64,000 nucleotides of DNA from CAMYMQ01 sp963730305 (GTDB taxonomy: Bacteria; Pseudomonadota; Alphaproteobacteria; Bin65). Within the stretch, counting starts at the first letter, position 1, and every line of letters begins with the position of its first letter. Made by a program: the position numbers and the translations under genes. The stretch lies in assembly GCA_963730305.1 (NCBI GenBank), contig CAVSRB010000009.1, positions 124,001-188,000 on the forward strand, written 5' to 3'. Below the pieces are notes generated by a model that had not been told where the DNA came from, made no database searches, and saw only the letters and a list, made by a program, of their open reading frames with translations. Shown piece by piece: positions 45,878 through 54,166 of this stretch.

Positions 45878-46285
45878 ATGATCGGCATGGTCCTGGTCAC
45901 CCACGGCCGCCTGGCCGAGGAGTTCGTCGCCGCGCTGGAGCACATCGTCGGCCCGCAGAAGGCGGTCCGCGCGGTGTGCATCGGCCCCAACGACGACATG
46001 GAGGCGCGCCGCGCCGAGATCATCGACAGCGTCAAGGCGGTCGACACGGGCACCGGCGTCGTCGTGCTCACCGACATGTTCGGCGGCACGCCCTCGAACC
46101 TCGCCATCTCCATCCTCGACCGCGCCAACGTCGAGGTCATCGCCGGGATCAACCTGCCGATGCTGATCAAGCTGGCCTCGGCGCGCGAGGCCGACGACCT
46201 CGCCGGCGCCGTCGCCCAGGCGCAGGAGGCCGGCCGCAAATACATCAACGTCGCCTCGGCCCTGCTGGGCGAGCCGGGGAAGTGA
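45878..46285 (+). CDS. PTS system EIIA component, mannose type
   Basis: This 135-residue EIIA(Man)-like protein carries its phosphoacceptor in the N-terminal segment IGMVLVTHGRLAEEF (His9) and the family motif VVVLTDMFGGTPSNLA. In alphaproteobacteria this protein is regulatory, with no sugar permease (no EIIB, C or D here), and takes phosphate from HPr. It fits between rapZ and the HPr gene. Its stop lies 11 bases before the preferred HPr start, or overlaps an alternative GTG start. Confidence 0.93.
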   Translation: MIGMVLVTHGRLAEEFVAALEHIVGPQKAVRAVCIGPNDDMEARRAEIIDSVKAVDTGTGVVVLTDMFGGTPSNLAISILDRANVEVIAGINLPMLIKLASAREADDLAGAVAQAQEAGRKYINVASALLGEPGK

Positions 46286-46296
46286 CCGGGCGCGCC

Positions 46297-46596
46297 ATGA
46301 CGACCGCCGCCGACGGTGCCACCGGGGAGGCGCTCTCGCGCCGGGTCACCATCGTCAACGCAAAGGGCCTGCACGCCCGCGCCGCCGCGCGCTTCGCCAA
46401 GCTGGCCGCCGAGTTCGACGCCCGGGTCACCGTCTCGCGCGGCGGCCAGACCGTCACCGCGCTGTCGATCATGGGCCTGATGATGCTCGCCGCCGCGACC
46501 GGCTCGACCATCGACCTGCGCGCCGAGGGGCCGGACGCCGCGGCCGCGCTCGACGCGCTGGGCGCGCTGGTCGAGCGGGGCTTCGACGAGACCTGA
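46297..46596 (+). CDS. ptsH: Phosphocarrier protein HPr
   Basis: This 99-residue protein has the active histidine in VNAKGLHARAAARF (His26) and the regulatory serine in TALSIMGLMML (Ser56), the target of HPr kinase. The N-terminus extends about 15 residues before the HPr fold. ATG 46297 is used; an in-frame GTG at 46282 overlaps the EIIA stop. In many alphaproteobacteria the enzyme I gene follows; here a 1-kb repeat-rich gap and ahcY follow instead, so enzyme I must be elsewhere. Confidence 0.95.
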   Translation: MTTAADGATGEALSRRVTIVNAKGLHARAAARFAKLAAEFDARVTVSRGGQTVTALSIMGLMMLAAATGSTIDLRAEGPDAAAALDALGALVERGFDET

Positions 46597-46634
46597 GCCG
46601 TCGCCGGCACCGCGCCGGGCAGGCGGCAAGCGGA

Positions 46635-46654
46635 TGTCATCATTTGTCAGCATC
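46635..46654. repeat. 10-bp-period repeat, cluster 1 (two units)
   Basis: TGTCATCATT is followed directly by TGTCAGCATC. The consensus TGTCATCANN recurs in three further clusters in this gap. Confidence 0.6.
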
Positions 46655-46691
46655 GGCCGCCCGCCGCGGCGGATTCGCTCGGTTCCCGCCT

Positions 46692-46729
46692 GTTTACATC
46701 CGCTGTGGGCCGCCGGCGCGGATGTAAAC
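46692..46729. repeat. 12-bp perfect inverted repeat
   Basis: GTTTACATCCGC (46692-46703) and GCGGATGTAAAC (46718-46729) are perfect inverted arms with a 14-base spacer. It lies between repeat clusters 1 and 2 and could be a hairpin or a protein site. Confidence 0.6.
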
Positions 46730-46732
46730 CGA

Positions 46733-46752
46733 TGTCATCAATTGTCATCATC
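46733..46752. repeat. 10-bp-period repeat, cluster 2 (two units)
   Basis: TGTCATCAAT is followed directly by TGTCATCATC, starting four bases after the 12-bp inverted repeat. Confidence 0.6.
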
Positions 46753-46780
46753 GGCCGGCGGCGCGGCGGAACGGCGCAAA

Positions 46781-46810
46781 GGTTATCATCGGTTATCAAC
46801 GGTTATCTTT
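46781..46810. repeat. 10-bp-period repeat, cluster 3 (three units)
   Basis: Three units GGTTATCATC, GGTTATCAAC and GGTTATCTTT follow head to tail. They share TATCA with the TGTCATCA units and keep exactly the same 10-base period. Confidence 0.6.
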
Positions 46811-46830
46811 TGCGGCTCGAGGCTGGGTTT

Positions 46831-46980
46831 CCCTCTCCCTCGGGAGAGGGAGGGGCCCATTGCGCAAGCAATGGGAGGGTGCGGGGACCGGCCTTCGAGG
46901 GTGACCCCTCGCCCAGCTTCGGGTAGGGCCCGGCTCCGCCGGGCCAACCCTGCGCAACCCTCTCCCCCAGGGAGAGGGTT
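46831..46980. repeat. Interspersed palindromic element (CCCTCTCC type)
   Basis: CCCTCTCCCTCGGGAGAGGG at one end and CCCTCTCCCCCAGGGAGAGGG-like sequence at the other enclose further inverted pairs (CCCATTGCGCAAGCAATGGG; GGGCCCGGCTCCGCCGGGCC). This is the common proteobacterial intergenic repeat with mosaic hairpins. Confidence 0.7.
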
Positions 46981-46995
46981 TGTGGCGTCGCGCAC

Positions 46996-47025
46996 TGTCA
47001 TCAAGTGTCATCATTTGTCATCAGG
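46996..47025. repeat. 10-bp-period repeat, cluster 4 (three units)
   Basis: Three units TGTCATCAAG, TGTCATCATT and TGTCATCAGG follow head to tail, just after the palindromic element. Confidence 0.6.
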
Positions 47026-47074
47026 GTTCGACCTGAGCTCGGACCGAAAGCCGGCGAGGCGATCGAGGTCGCGG

Positions 47075-47104
47075 CCCGTCATCCGAGGGCTGATGCTCGG
47101 CAGG
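47075..47104. repeat. Short dispersed repeat (family F), copy 1
   Basis: The minus-strand reading GCCGAGCATCAGCCCTCGGA matches the plus-strand GCCAAGCATCAGCCTTTCGA at 52271 with few differences, and the similarity continues into GATGACGG. It looks like a fragment of a larger interspersed element. Confidence 0.5.
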
Positions 47105-47216
47105 AACAAGCCTGTCGATCCCGCCGTCTTCTGCCGGGCAAGCAGCGTGAGACGACGGGCCGGGTGTCGGCAGTGGTCGCCAGTGCTCTGCCCTCGACCG
47201 CTCTTTGGTCCTCGGC

Positions 47217-47260
47217 CACACACCACCCCGGCCGAAGCGCAGCGGAGTGCCGGGGACCAC
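47217..47260. repeat. Palindromic repeat family C, copy 1
   Basis: CACCACCCCGGCC, then a small AAGCGCAGCGGAG loop, then GCCGGGGACCA. The same arrangement is found on the opposite strand at 59425-59463. Confidence 0.6.
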
Positions 47261-47417
47261 GCGTGCGAACGTCATCGATTGCCGTCAGGTGCCGCGGCCG
47301 GACTACGGCATGGTCGAGGGGAACGGGGACCAGTATGTCGATATAGGAAAAAAATCAAGAAAGACAAGATGGGGCTGCCTCAGGTCGTCCCGCTGCGCGC
47401 GCCTCTTCCATCACCAT

Positions 47418-47433
47418 ATAAAGATATCTTTAT
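47418..47433. promoter_or_regulatory. Perfect 16-bp palindrome upstream of ahcY
   Basis: ATAAAGATATCTTTAT is a perfect palindrome, AT-rich in GC-rich DNA. It ends two bases before a candidate -35 element of the ahcY promoter. From memory it resembles sites of ArsR-family SAH-responsive regulators (SahR) that control ahcY in proteobacteria; that identity is unverified. Confidence 0.6.
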
Positions 47434-47435
47434 GC

Positions 47436-47464
47436 TTGCTGGCCGCGCGCCGCTTTGCTATAGG
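47436..47464 (+). promoter_or_regulatory. Candidate ahcY promoter
   Basis: TTGCTG (47436-47441) and TATAGG (47459-47464) are separated by 17 bases and resemble sigma-70 -35 and -10 elements. They lie about 130 bases upstream of the ahcY start and directly after the 16-bp palindrome. Confidence 0.5.
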
Positions 47465-47592
47465 CAGCGTCGAATTCGGAATCGACCGGGCTGACGGACC
47501 GGCCGGGCGCTGCGATCGGTGCCCCGGCTTGTCGTGCGCCGCCCCGACCCACGTATTCGCGAACAACCCAAGCATTCGAAAGAAGGACGACG

Positions 47593-48993
47593 ATGGCCGA
47601 CAATCAGGACTATGTGGTCAAGGACATTTCCCTGGCCGACTGGGGCAATCACGAGATCGAGCTGGCCGAGGTGGAGATGCCCGGCCTGATGGCCACGCGC
47701 GAGGAATATGGCGCGTCCAAGCCGCTCAAGGGCGCCAAGGTCGCCGGCTCGCTGCACATGACCATCCAGACCGCCGTGCTGATCCAGACGCTCGAGGCGC
47801 TGGGCGCGGACGTGCGCTGGGCCTCGTGCAACATCTACTCGACCCAGGACCACGCCGCCGCGGCGATCGCCGCCAACGGCACCCCGGTGTTCGCGGTCAA
47901 GGGCGAGTCGCTGGAGGACTACTGGGAGTACCAGCATCGCATCTTCGAGTGGTCGGACGGCGGCACGCCCAACATGATCCTCGACGACGGCGGCGACGCC
48001 ACGCTGCTGGTCATCCTCGGCTCCAAGGCCGAGAAGGACGCCTCGGTCCTCGACAACCCGGAGAACGAGGAAGAGGAGGCGCTCTACGCCGCGATCAAGC
48101 AGCGGCTGAAGGACAAGCCGGGCTTCTATTCGGAGATCGCCAAGAACATCAAGGGCGTCACCGAGGAGACCACGACCGGCGTCCACCGCCTCTATCGGAT
48201 GCAGAAGGACGGCGAGCTGCCGTTCCCGGCGATCAACGTCAACGACAGCGTGACCAAGTCGAAGTTCGACAACCTCTACGGCTGCCGTGAGTTGCTGGTC
48301 GACGCCATCCGCCGCGGCACCGACGTGATGATGTCGGGCAAGGTCGCGATGGTCGCGGGCTACGGCGACGTCGGCAAGGGCTCGGCCCAGTCGCTGCGCA
48401 ACGCCGGCTGCCGGGTGATGGTCTCCGAAGTCGACCCGATCTGCGCGCTGCAGGCGGCGATGGAGGGCTTCGAGGTGGTGACCATGGACCAGGCCGCGCC
48501 CCAGTGCGACGTCTTCGTGACCGCCACCGGCAACCTCGACGTCATCACCGTCGACCACATGCGGGCGATGAAGGACCGGGCGATCGTCTGCAACATCGGT
48601 CACTTCGACAGCGAGATCCAGGTGGCCGCGCTGAAGAACTTCAAGTGGAAGAACGTCAAGCCGCAGGTCGACGAGATCGAGTTCCCCGACGGCAAGAAGA
48701 TCATCCTTCTGTCCGAGGGCCGGCTGGTCAACCTGGGCAACGCCATGGGCCACCCCAGCTTCGTGATGTCGGCGTCGTTCACCAACCAGACGCTGGCGCA
48801 GATCGAGCTGTGGAACAACGACGGCCACTACAAGAACGAGGTCTACGTCCTGCCCAAGCATCTCGACGAGAAGGTCGCGCAGCTCCACCTGCAGAAGGTC
48901 GGTGCGACCCTGACCCAGCTCAGCGGCAAGCAGGCCGACTATATCGGCGTTCCGGCCGAGGGCCCGTTCAAGCCCGACCACTACCGCTACTAG
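47593..48993 (+). CDS. ahcY: Adenosylhomocysteinase
   Basis: This 466-residue cytosolic enzyme hydrolyses S-adenosylhomocysteine to adenosine and homocysteine, removing the inhibitor of methylation reactions. Family features are LHMTIQTAVLIQTLEALGA near residue 55, the NAD-binding AGYGDVGKGSAQSLR, ETTTGVHRLYRM, and the C-terminal PFKPDHYRY needed for subunit contact. It includes the insert of about 40 residues typical of bacterial forms. AGAAGGACG precedes ATG 47593. A strong hairpin follows the stop. The divL-tsaE genes downstream match the order seen in other alphaproteobacteria. Confidence 0.97.
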   Translation: MADNQDYVVKDISLADWGNHEIELAEVEMPGLMATREEYGASKPLKGAKVAGSLHMTIQTAVLIQTLEALGADVRWASCNIYSTQDHAAAAIAANGTPVFAVKGESLEDYWEYQHRIFEWSDGGTPNMILDDGGDATLLVILGSKAEKDASVLDNPENEEEEALYAAIKQRLKDKPGFYSEIAKNIKGVTEETTTGVHRLYRMQKDGELPFPAINVNDSVTKSKFDNLYGCRELLVDAIRRGTDVMMSGKVAMVAGYGDVGKGSAQSLRNAGCRVMVSEVDPICALQAAMEGFEVVTMDQAAPQCDVFVTATGNLDVITVDHMRAMKDRAIVCNIGHFDSEIQVAALKNFKWKNVKPQVDEIEFPDGKKIILLSEGRLVNLGNAMGHPSFVMSASFTNQTLAQIELWNNDGHYKNEVYVLPKHLDEKVAQLHLQKVGATLTQLSGKQADYIGVPAEGPFKPDHYRY

Positions 48994-49003
48994 AGGGCGT
49001 GTC

Positions 49004-49036
49004 GCCGCGCCGGCCCGTCACCGGGGCCGGCGCGGC
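49004..49036 (+). terminator. Strong hairpin after ahcY
   Basis: GCCGCGCCGGCCC (49004-49016) and GGGCCGGCGCGGC (49024-49036) form a perfect 13-bp stem with a 7-base loop, 10 bases after the ahcY stop, followed by CGTTCTT. It probably terminates transcription or protects the mRNA end, though the T-run is weak. Confidence 0.65.
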
Positions 49037-49097
49037 CGTTCTTCGCGGCCGCACACCCGCCGGTTTCTCAACCAAACCGGCAGACGCGGCCCGGACG

Positions 49098-49112
49098 TTA
49101 ACCATCTATTCA
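49098..49112. promoter_or_regulatory. Possible CtrA-type site upstream of divL
   Basis: TTAA-CCATCTA-TTCA matches the TTAA-N7-TTAA consensus of the cell-cycle regulator CtrA in 7 of 8 defined positions, 53 bases upstream of the divL start. With only one site, chance occurrence is quite possible. Confidence 0.35.
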
Positions 49113-49164
49113 CCAACCGCCCGCTAGGCTTGCCGCAACTTCAGGCTGGACCTAGTGTGATGCG

Positions 49165-52045
49165 ATGAACCGAGTGGCGCAGGCGCGCTCGCGACATAGC
49201 GGCAGGGCTCCCCACGGGCCCGTCGCGCCGGGAAGGGGCCCATCCGGCATCGGCCGGTCGGGCGGCATCGCCGCCGCGATCATGGCCGGCGTCGTCCTGC
49301 TGTCGTCGCGTCCGGCGCTGGCCGCCGGGCCGGTCGCCGGCAACCTGCCGGTCCAGTGGATCGTGATGGCTTCGGCCCTCGCGCTGGCCCTGTCGGTCAT
49401 CGCCTACTTCATCATCAGCCGCAGCCGGCGCAAGACGCCGCGCCAGCCCGAGCGGATTCCGCCGACCGCCGACGAGCTCGCCGCCCGCGCGCTCGCCCGC
49501 GCCGTCGCGGACGACGATGACGGCCCGCTCGATGTTGGTCCGGTCGATACCGGTCGCGGTCGATACCGGCGCGGTGCCGGCCGACGCCTTTGCTGAATTC
49601 CATACCGAGACGCCGCTCGCCGCCGCCGAACCGGTGGCCGGCGACAGCCCGGCGCCGCGCTTCGGCGGCCGGCTTCGGGCCTCGAAGAGGGACAAGACGG
49701 CCGAGAGCCGTGCGACCGCCGTCCATGCGGCGGCGGCCGAGCTCGCCGTCGCGGGCGACGCGGTCGAGGCCGCGCTGGCCGCCGGCCATGCCGGGGTGGT
49801 CACCTGGCAGGGCAACGGGCAGGGCAGTGGGCAGGGAGAGGCGCTGACCGTCTCCGCCGGCCTCGGCAACATGCTCGGTATCGCCGGCCAGGGCGGCCTC
49901 ACCTTCGACGCCATCCTCGGCGCCTTCGACGATGCCGGCCGCGCCGAGATCGGCGCCGCGGTCGAGCGGCTGCGCGCCAGCGGCGAAGGCTTCAGCACGA
50001 TCGCGCGCAGCCCCGACGGCAAGCGCTACTTCCAGGCGGTCGGCCGCCGCGGCGGCAGCGATGCCGCGCCGGCCGACGTGCTGTGGCTGCAGAACATCAC
50101 CGACCGCGCCGCCGCGCTGGTCCACCTCGAACGCCAGACCAAGCGGCTGCGCAACCTGATCGACGCGGTGCCGCTGCCGATCTGGGCGCGCGATTCCTCG
50201 CTGCGCATCGCCGACTGCAACCGCGCCTACGTCGACGCGGTCGAGGCCGAGGCGCCCGAGGCCGTGTTCGCCGAATGCCGCGAGTTCGTCGAGGGCGACG
50301 GCGCCGAGAAGGCCCGCAACCTGGCCCGCGGCGCGCTCGACTCCGGCGCGGCGCAAGAGGGCAACCACAACATCGTCGTCAGCGGCGCGCGCCGCAATTA
50401 TTTGATCCACGAGGAGCCGATCGCCGGCGGCAAGATGACCGCCGGTTTCGCCCTCGACCGCACCGAGGTCGAGGACCTGCGCGGCGAGCTCGACCGCCAC
50501 CAGCGTTCGCAGGAGGACATCCTCGACCGGCTCGCGCTGGCGATCATGGTGTTCGGCGAGAACGGCCACCTGCGCTTCGTCAACAGCGCCGGCGCCAAGC
50601 TGTGGCAGCTCGACGAGACCTGGCTGGGCACCAACCCCGAGATCGGCGAGGTGCTCGACGTCCTGCGCGAGAAGCGGCTCTTCCCGGAGACCGGCGACTT
50701 CAGCGCGCTCAAGGCCGAGTGGCGCAGCTACCTGACCAAGCTGATCGAGCCGCGCGAAGAGCTGATGCACCTGCCCAACGGCACGGCGATCTGGATGGTG
50801 ATCTCGCCGCACCCGACCGGCGGTCTGCTGATCACGGTCGAGGACGTCACCGACAAGCTGCGGCTGGAACGGTCCTACAACACCCTGGTCGACGTCCAGC
50901 AGGCGACCCTGAACAACCTGTCCGAGGGCGTCGCCGTGTTCGGTGAGGACGGCTGCCTGCGGCTGACCAACCCGGTCTTCCGCGAGATGTGGGGCCTCGA
51001 CGACGAGTTCGTGAACCTCGGCCCGCACCTGTCCGAGGTGGTCGAGGCGTGCAAGGACCATTTCGACTACGGCGACAACTGGGAGCGGTTCAAGACCGCC
51101 TATCTCGGCCGCATCTTCGGCCGGGTCATGCGCAACGGCCGGATCAACACCACAGACGATCGCGTGCTCGCCTATTCGATCGTGCCGATGCCCGACGGCG
51201 GCGTGCTGCTCAGCTACCGCGACATCACCGATTCGACCCGGGTCGAGCGGGCGCTCAGGGAACGAAACGACGCGCTCGAGGCGGCCGACCGGCTCAAGTC
51301 CGAATTCGTCGCCAACGTCTCCTACGAGCTGCGCTCGCCGCTGACCACGATCCTCGGCTTCGCCGAGATCCTCAACAACCAGTATTTCGGCGAGCTCAAC
51401 GACAAGCAGACCGAGTACCTGTCGAGCATGATCGACGCCTCGCACAAGCTGCAGAACCTGATCAACGACATCATCGATTTGTCGGTGATCGAGGCCGGCC
51501 GCATGGTGCTGGAGATCACCGAGTTCGACCTGCGCGAGCTGCTCGACGGGCTGGAGCAGCTGATCCGCGCCCGCGCCACCGAGCGCAACGTCGCGGTCGA
51601 GGTCGACTGCGAGGACGGCATCGGCACGGTCCAGGGCGACGCCCGGCGGCTGCGCCAGGTGCTCTACAACCTGCTGCTCAACGCCATCTCCTTCTCCGAA
51701 CACGGCGACACGGTCCGGCTCTCGGCGCGCCGCGTCGGCGACGAGCTGGTGCTGACGGTCGAGGACAACGGCCCCGGCATCGCGCCCAGCGACCGCAACC
51801 GCGTGTTCGACCCGTTCGTGCGCGGCGTCGCCGCCGACCGCCGCTACCAGGGCGCCGGCCTCGGCCTGTCGCTGGTCAAGCGCTTCATCGAGCTGCACGG
51901 CGGCACGGTCGCGCTCGACTCCGAGCCCAGCCACGGCACCCGCGTCACCTGCACCATCCCCGCGCGCCAGCCCGAGGTCACCCTGTCCCCGGGCCCCGAC
52001 GGCGAACCGCGGACGCTGACCCCGACCCGCGCCGCGGCGGAGTAG
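49165..52045 (+). CDS. divL: DivL-like PAS-domain pseudokinase (one-base frameshift in the N-terminal region)
   Basis: Read across one break, this is a 959-residue protein: a membrane segment near residues 52-75 (VQWIVMASALALALSVIAYF), a linker, several PAS-like domains (about residues 170-700), and a histidine-kinase core. The phosphoacceptor box reads FVANVSYELRSPLTTILGF, with tyrosine (Tyr720) in place of histidine, the hallmark of DivL. The ATP domain keeps NLLLNAISFSEHGD (N box) and VEDNGPGIAP (G1). In Caulobacter DivL controls CckA and so CtrA. The N-terminal part is in one frame and the rest in the next, changing between 49510 and 49582 near a duplicated GGTCGATACCGG; ATG 49517 begins the second frame. 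Position next to ahcY and tsaE supports the call. Confidence 0.85.
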
Positions 52046-52106
52046 GCGGCGCCAGGCGCCGGAGGGCGGCCGCGGCCGAGCCTCCAGCATGCATTTCCAT
52101 CGATAT

Positions 52107-52188
52107 CGTCATTCCCGCGACGGCGGGAATCCATTTGTCGACGCCAGGCTTGTCAGCGGCCTGGACCCCCGCCTGCGCGGGGGTGACG
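52107..52188. repeat. Palindromic repeat family B, copy 1
   Basis: CGTCATTCCCGCGACGGCGG at one end and CCCCGCCTGCGCGGGGGTGACG-like sequence at the other, with GAATCCA and TGGACCCCC inside. Further copies lie at 53999-54080 and 59336-59404. This is a widespread proteobacterial intergenic repeat. Confidence 0.75.
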
Positions 52189-52270
52189 GGTTGGGTTTGA
52201 GGCATAGACCTTGCGTGCCGTCCCACGCTGCCGGCTCAGCAGATCAAGGCAAGCGCGGCCAGCCTGTCGT

Positions 52271-52296
52271 GCCAAGCATCAGCCTTTCGATGACGG
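52271..52296. repeat. Short dispersed repeat (family F), copy 2
   Basis: GCCAAGCATCAGCCTTTCGA followed by TGACGG matches the inverted copy at 47075-47104. Confidence 0.5.
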
Positions 52297-52378
52297 CGGC
52301 GATCTTGGCGTCCGAGCCGACCCGCACGCCCCCGTCTCTGGACACGCGCCGGGTCCTCCGTTAAGGCAGCCCGCACCC

Positions 52379-52947
52379 ATGGACGGTGCGGCGAAGGGGC
52401 AGGTGGCTCTGGCTATCCAATCGAAGGACAGCGTTTCGGCGGGCGATCCGTGCGTCTGGGCCGAGGCCGGCGTCGACCAGCCGCGGCTGGAGGCGCTCGC
52501 CGCCGTGGCCGCCGGCGCGGCGCGGCCGGGCGACGCCTTCCTGCTCGACGGCGACCTCGGCGCCGGCAAGACCACCTTCGCCCGCGCCTTCGTCCGGGCC
52601 CGCGGCGCGCTGGCGGGGGAGACCGGTGACCGAGGTGCCCAGTCCGACCTTCACCCTGGTCCAGCACTACGAGCTCGCCGGCGGCACGGTCTGGCACTTC
52701 GACCTCTACCGCATCGACGACCCGGCGGAGCTGGTCGAGCTCGGCCTCGACGAGGCGCTGGCCGGGGGCATCGCCCTGATCGAATGGCCGGCGCGGCTGG
52801 GCGGCGCGGCTCCGGCCGAAGCGGATCGAGGTCGCGCTCGCCTTCGAGGCCGACCCCGACCGGCGCACGCTCACCGTCACCGACCGCAGCGGCGACGGCC
52901 ACATCGCCGCGGCGCTGGACGGCGCACCGGCCGGGACCGGCGCATGA
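52379..52947 (+). CDS. tsaE: tRNA threonylcarbamoyladenosine ATPase TsaE (two one-base frameshifts)
   Basis: Read across two breaks, this is a 188-residue P-loop protein needed for t6A modification of tRNA. Walker A is GDLGAGKTTFARAF; the next frame carries TEVPSPTFTLVQHYE and WHFDLYRIDDPAEL; the third frame carries RIEVALAFEADPD and the C-terminus to the TGA at 52945. The frame advances one base near 52610-52622 and again near 52805-52821. Both changes are insertions and the joined sequence matches TsaE order, so sequence error is likely. The stop overlaps the ATG of the sugar kinase gene. Confidence 0.85.
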
Positions 52948-53956
52948 CGTCCACGCCGGACCGCGCGGCCCTGATCGACGCCTTCCTGGCGACGACCGCC
53001 GTGGCGCGACGCCGACCCGCACCGCGCTGACCGCCGACGCCTCGTTCCGCCGCTATCACCGGCTCGTCGGCGGGCCGCGGCCGGCGCTGCTGATGGACGC
53101 GCCGCCGCCGATGGAGGACGTCCGCCCCTACCTGACCGTCGCCCGCCACCTGAAGCGGCTCGGCTTCAGCGCGCCCGAGGTCTGGGCCGAGGACGTCGCG
53201 GCCGGCCTGCTGGTGATCGAGGATTTCGGCGACGAGACCTATACCCGCCGGCTCGCCGCGGGCGGCGACGAGGCGGCGCTCTACCGCGACGCTGTCGACG
53301 TGCTGATCGCCCTGCACCGCCAGCCGGAGGCCGCCGCCGTCGACGTGCCGCGCTACGACGCCGACAAGCTGATGGAGGAGGCCGCGCTGCTGGTCGACTG
53401 GTACCTGCCGGCGGTCGCGGGCGCAGCGCCGACGCCGGCCGACCTGGCCGCCGAATACGCGGACCTGTGGCGCGGGTTGTTCCCGCTCGCCGACGCGCTG
53501 CCGCCGACGCTCGTCCTGCGCGACTACCACGTCGACAACCTGATGTGCCTCGCCGGCCGCACCGGCGCCGAGGCGGTCGGCCTGCTCGACTTCCAGGACG
53601 CGGTGATCGGCGCGCCCGCCTACGACCTGGTCTCGCTCTTGGAGGACGCCCGCCGCGACGTGCCGGCCGACCTCCGCGCGGCGATGACCGAGCGCTATCT
53701 CGCCGCCTTCCCCGGCCTCGACCGCGACGCCTTCGCCGCCGCCGCGGCGATGCTGTCGGCCCAGCGCAACGCCAAGATCATCGGCATCTTCACGCGGCTG
53801 TTGGTGCGCGACGGCAAGCCCGTCTATCTTGCCCACATCCCGCGGGTCTGGCGCTGGTTCGAGCAGGATTTGGCCCACCCGGCGCTGGCGCCGATGCGCG
53901 CCTGGGTCGACCGGGTGTTCCCGCCCGAGGCCCGGCGGATTCCGGAGAGGAAGTAG
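52944..53956 (+). CDS. amgK: N-acetylmuramate/N-acetylglucosamine kinase-like protein, AmgK (two one-base frameshifts)
   Basis: Read across two breaks, this is a 336-residue aminoglycoside-phosphotransferase-fold kinase. The N-terminus (TPDRAALIDAFLATTA) leads into RTALTADASFRRYHRL. The kinase core has VLRDYHVDNLMC (catalytic loop) and LLDFQDAVIGAPAYDLVSLL (metal segment). Extra bases near 53001 (before TGGCGC) and near 53014 put the two parts in different frames. With MurU, encoded downstream, AmgK would recycle peptidoglycan amino sugars by phosphorylating MurNAc or GlcNAc at C1. The tsaE-amgK-murU order supports this; the family assignment alone would not. Confidence 0.8.
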
Positions 53957-53998
53957 GTCTGCATTGGTGATGAATTTCTTCGTTTCTCCTTCAGGGAC

Positions 53999-54080
53999 CG
54001 TCACCCCCGCGCAGGCGGGGGTCCATGTCGAGGCCGGCGCCCGGCGTCGACGCTGGATTCCCGCCTGCGCGGGAATGACG
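53999..54080. repeat. Palindromic repeat family B, copy 2
   Basis: CGTCACCCCCGCGCAGGCGG at the left, CCCGCCTGCGCGGGAATGACG-like sequence at the right, with GGTCCATG and TGGATTC inside. It lies between amgK and murU. Confidence 0.75.
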
Positions 54081-54166
54081 AGCTTGGGGCACTGCGCACG
54101 CGCCCCGGTTCCGGCCGCCTGACCGCCCCGCCATGCCCGCTACCAAACACTACCCCCACCCACGCG

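Larger units (their letters stand above)
46597..47592. other. Repeat-rich intergenic region between ptsH and ahcY
   Basis: This region of about 1 kb has no convincing gene. It holds four clusters of 10-bp-period repeats, a 12-bp inverted repeat, two palindromic elements of interspersed type, a short repeat shared with 52271-52296, and the ahcY operator and promoter. Each is listed separately. Long open frames through it do not follow codon use of the neighbours. Confidence 0.7.
52046..52378. other. Intergenic region between divL and tsaE
   Basis: This 333-base gap holds a family B palindrome (52107-52188) and a family F fragment (52271-52296). I see no gene in it. Confidence 0.6.

Noticed and set aside
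46781..46810. GGTTATCAAC units as DnaA boxes and a replication origin
   Set aside because: They match the DnaA consensus TTATNCACA poorly, the period is exactly 10 bases, and no dnaA, gidA or hemE gene is near.
46635..47025. The decamer clusters as a CRISPR array
   Set aside because: Units are head to tail with no spacers and far too short; no cas genes in the window.
46597..47592. Long open frames in the ptsH-ahcY gap as genes
   Set aside because: They cross palindromes and repeats in all frames, lack ribosome sites and domains, and differ in codon use.
51323..51325. The TAC codon at the DivL phosphoacceptor position as a sequencing error for CAC
   Set aside because: The other errors in the window are insertions, the reading frame is intact here, and tyrosine at this position is known in DivL.
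49415..52090. An 891-codon open frame on the minus strand opposite divL
   Set aside because: It mirrors the third-codon GC bias of divL, is rich in Arg/Leu/Val/Asp with no recognizable domain, and overlaps a gene with clear kinase motifs.
54133..54166. A separate small gene before murU
   Set aside because: The first residues match the usual N-terminus of MurU-type enzymes if one base is removed, so it is the same gene.
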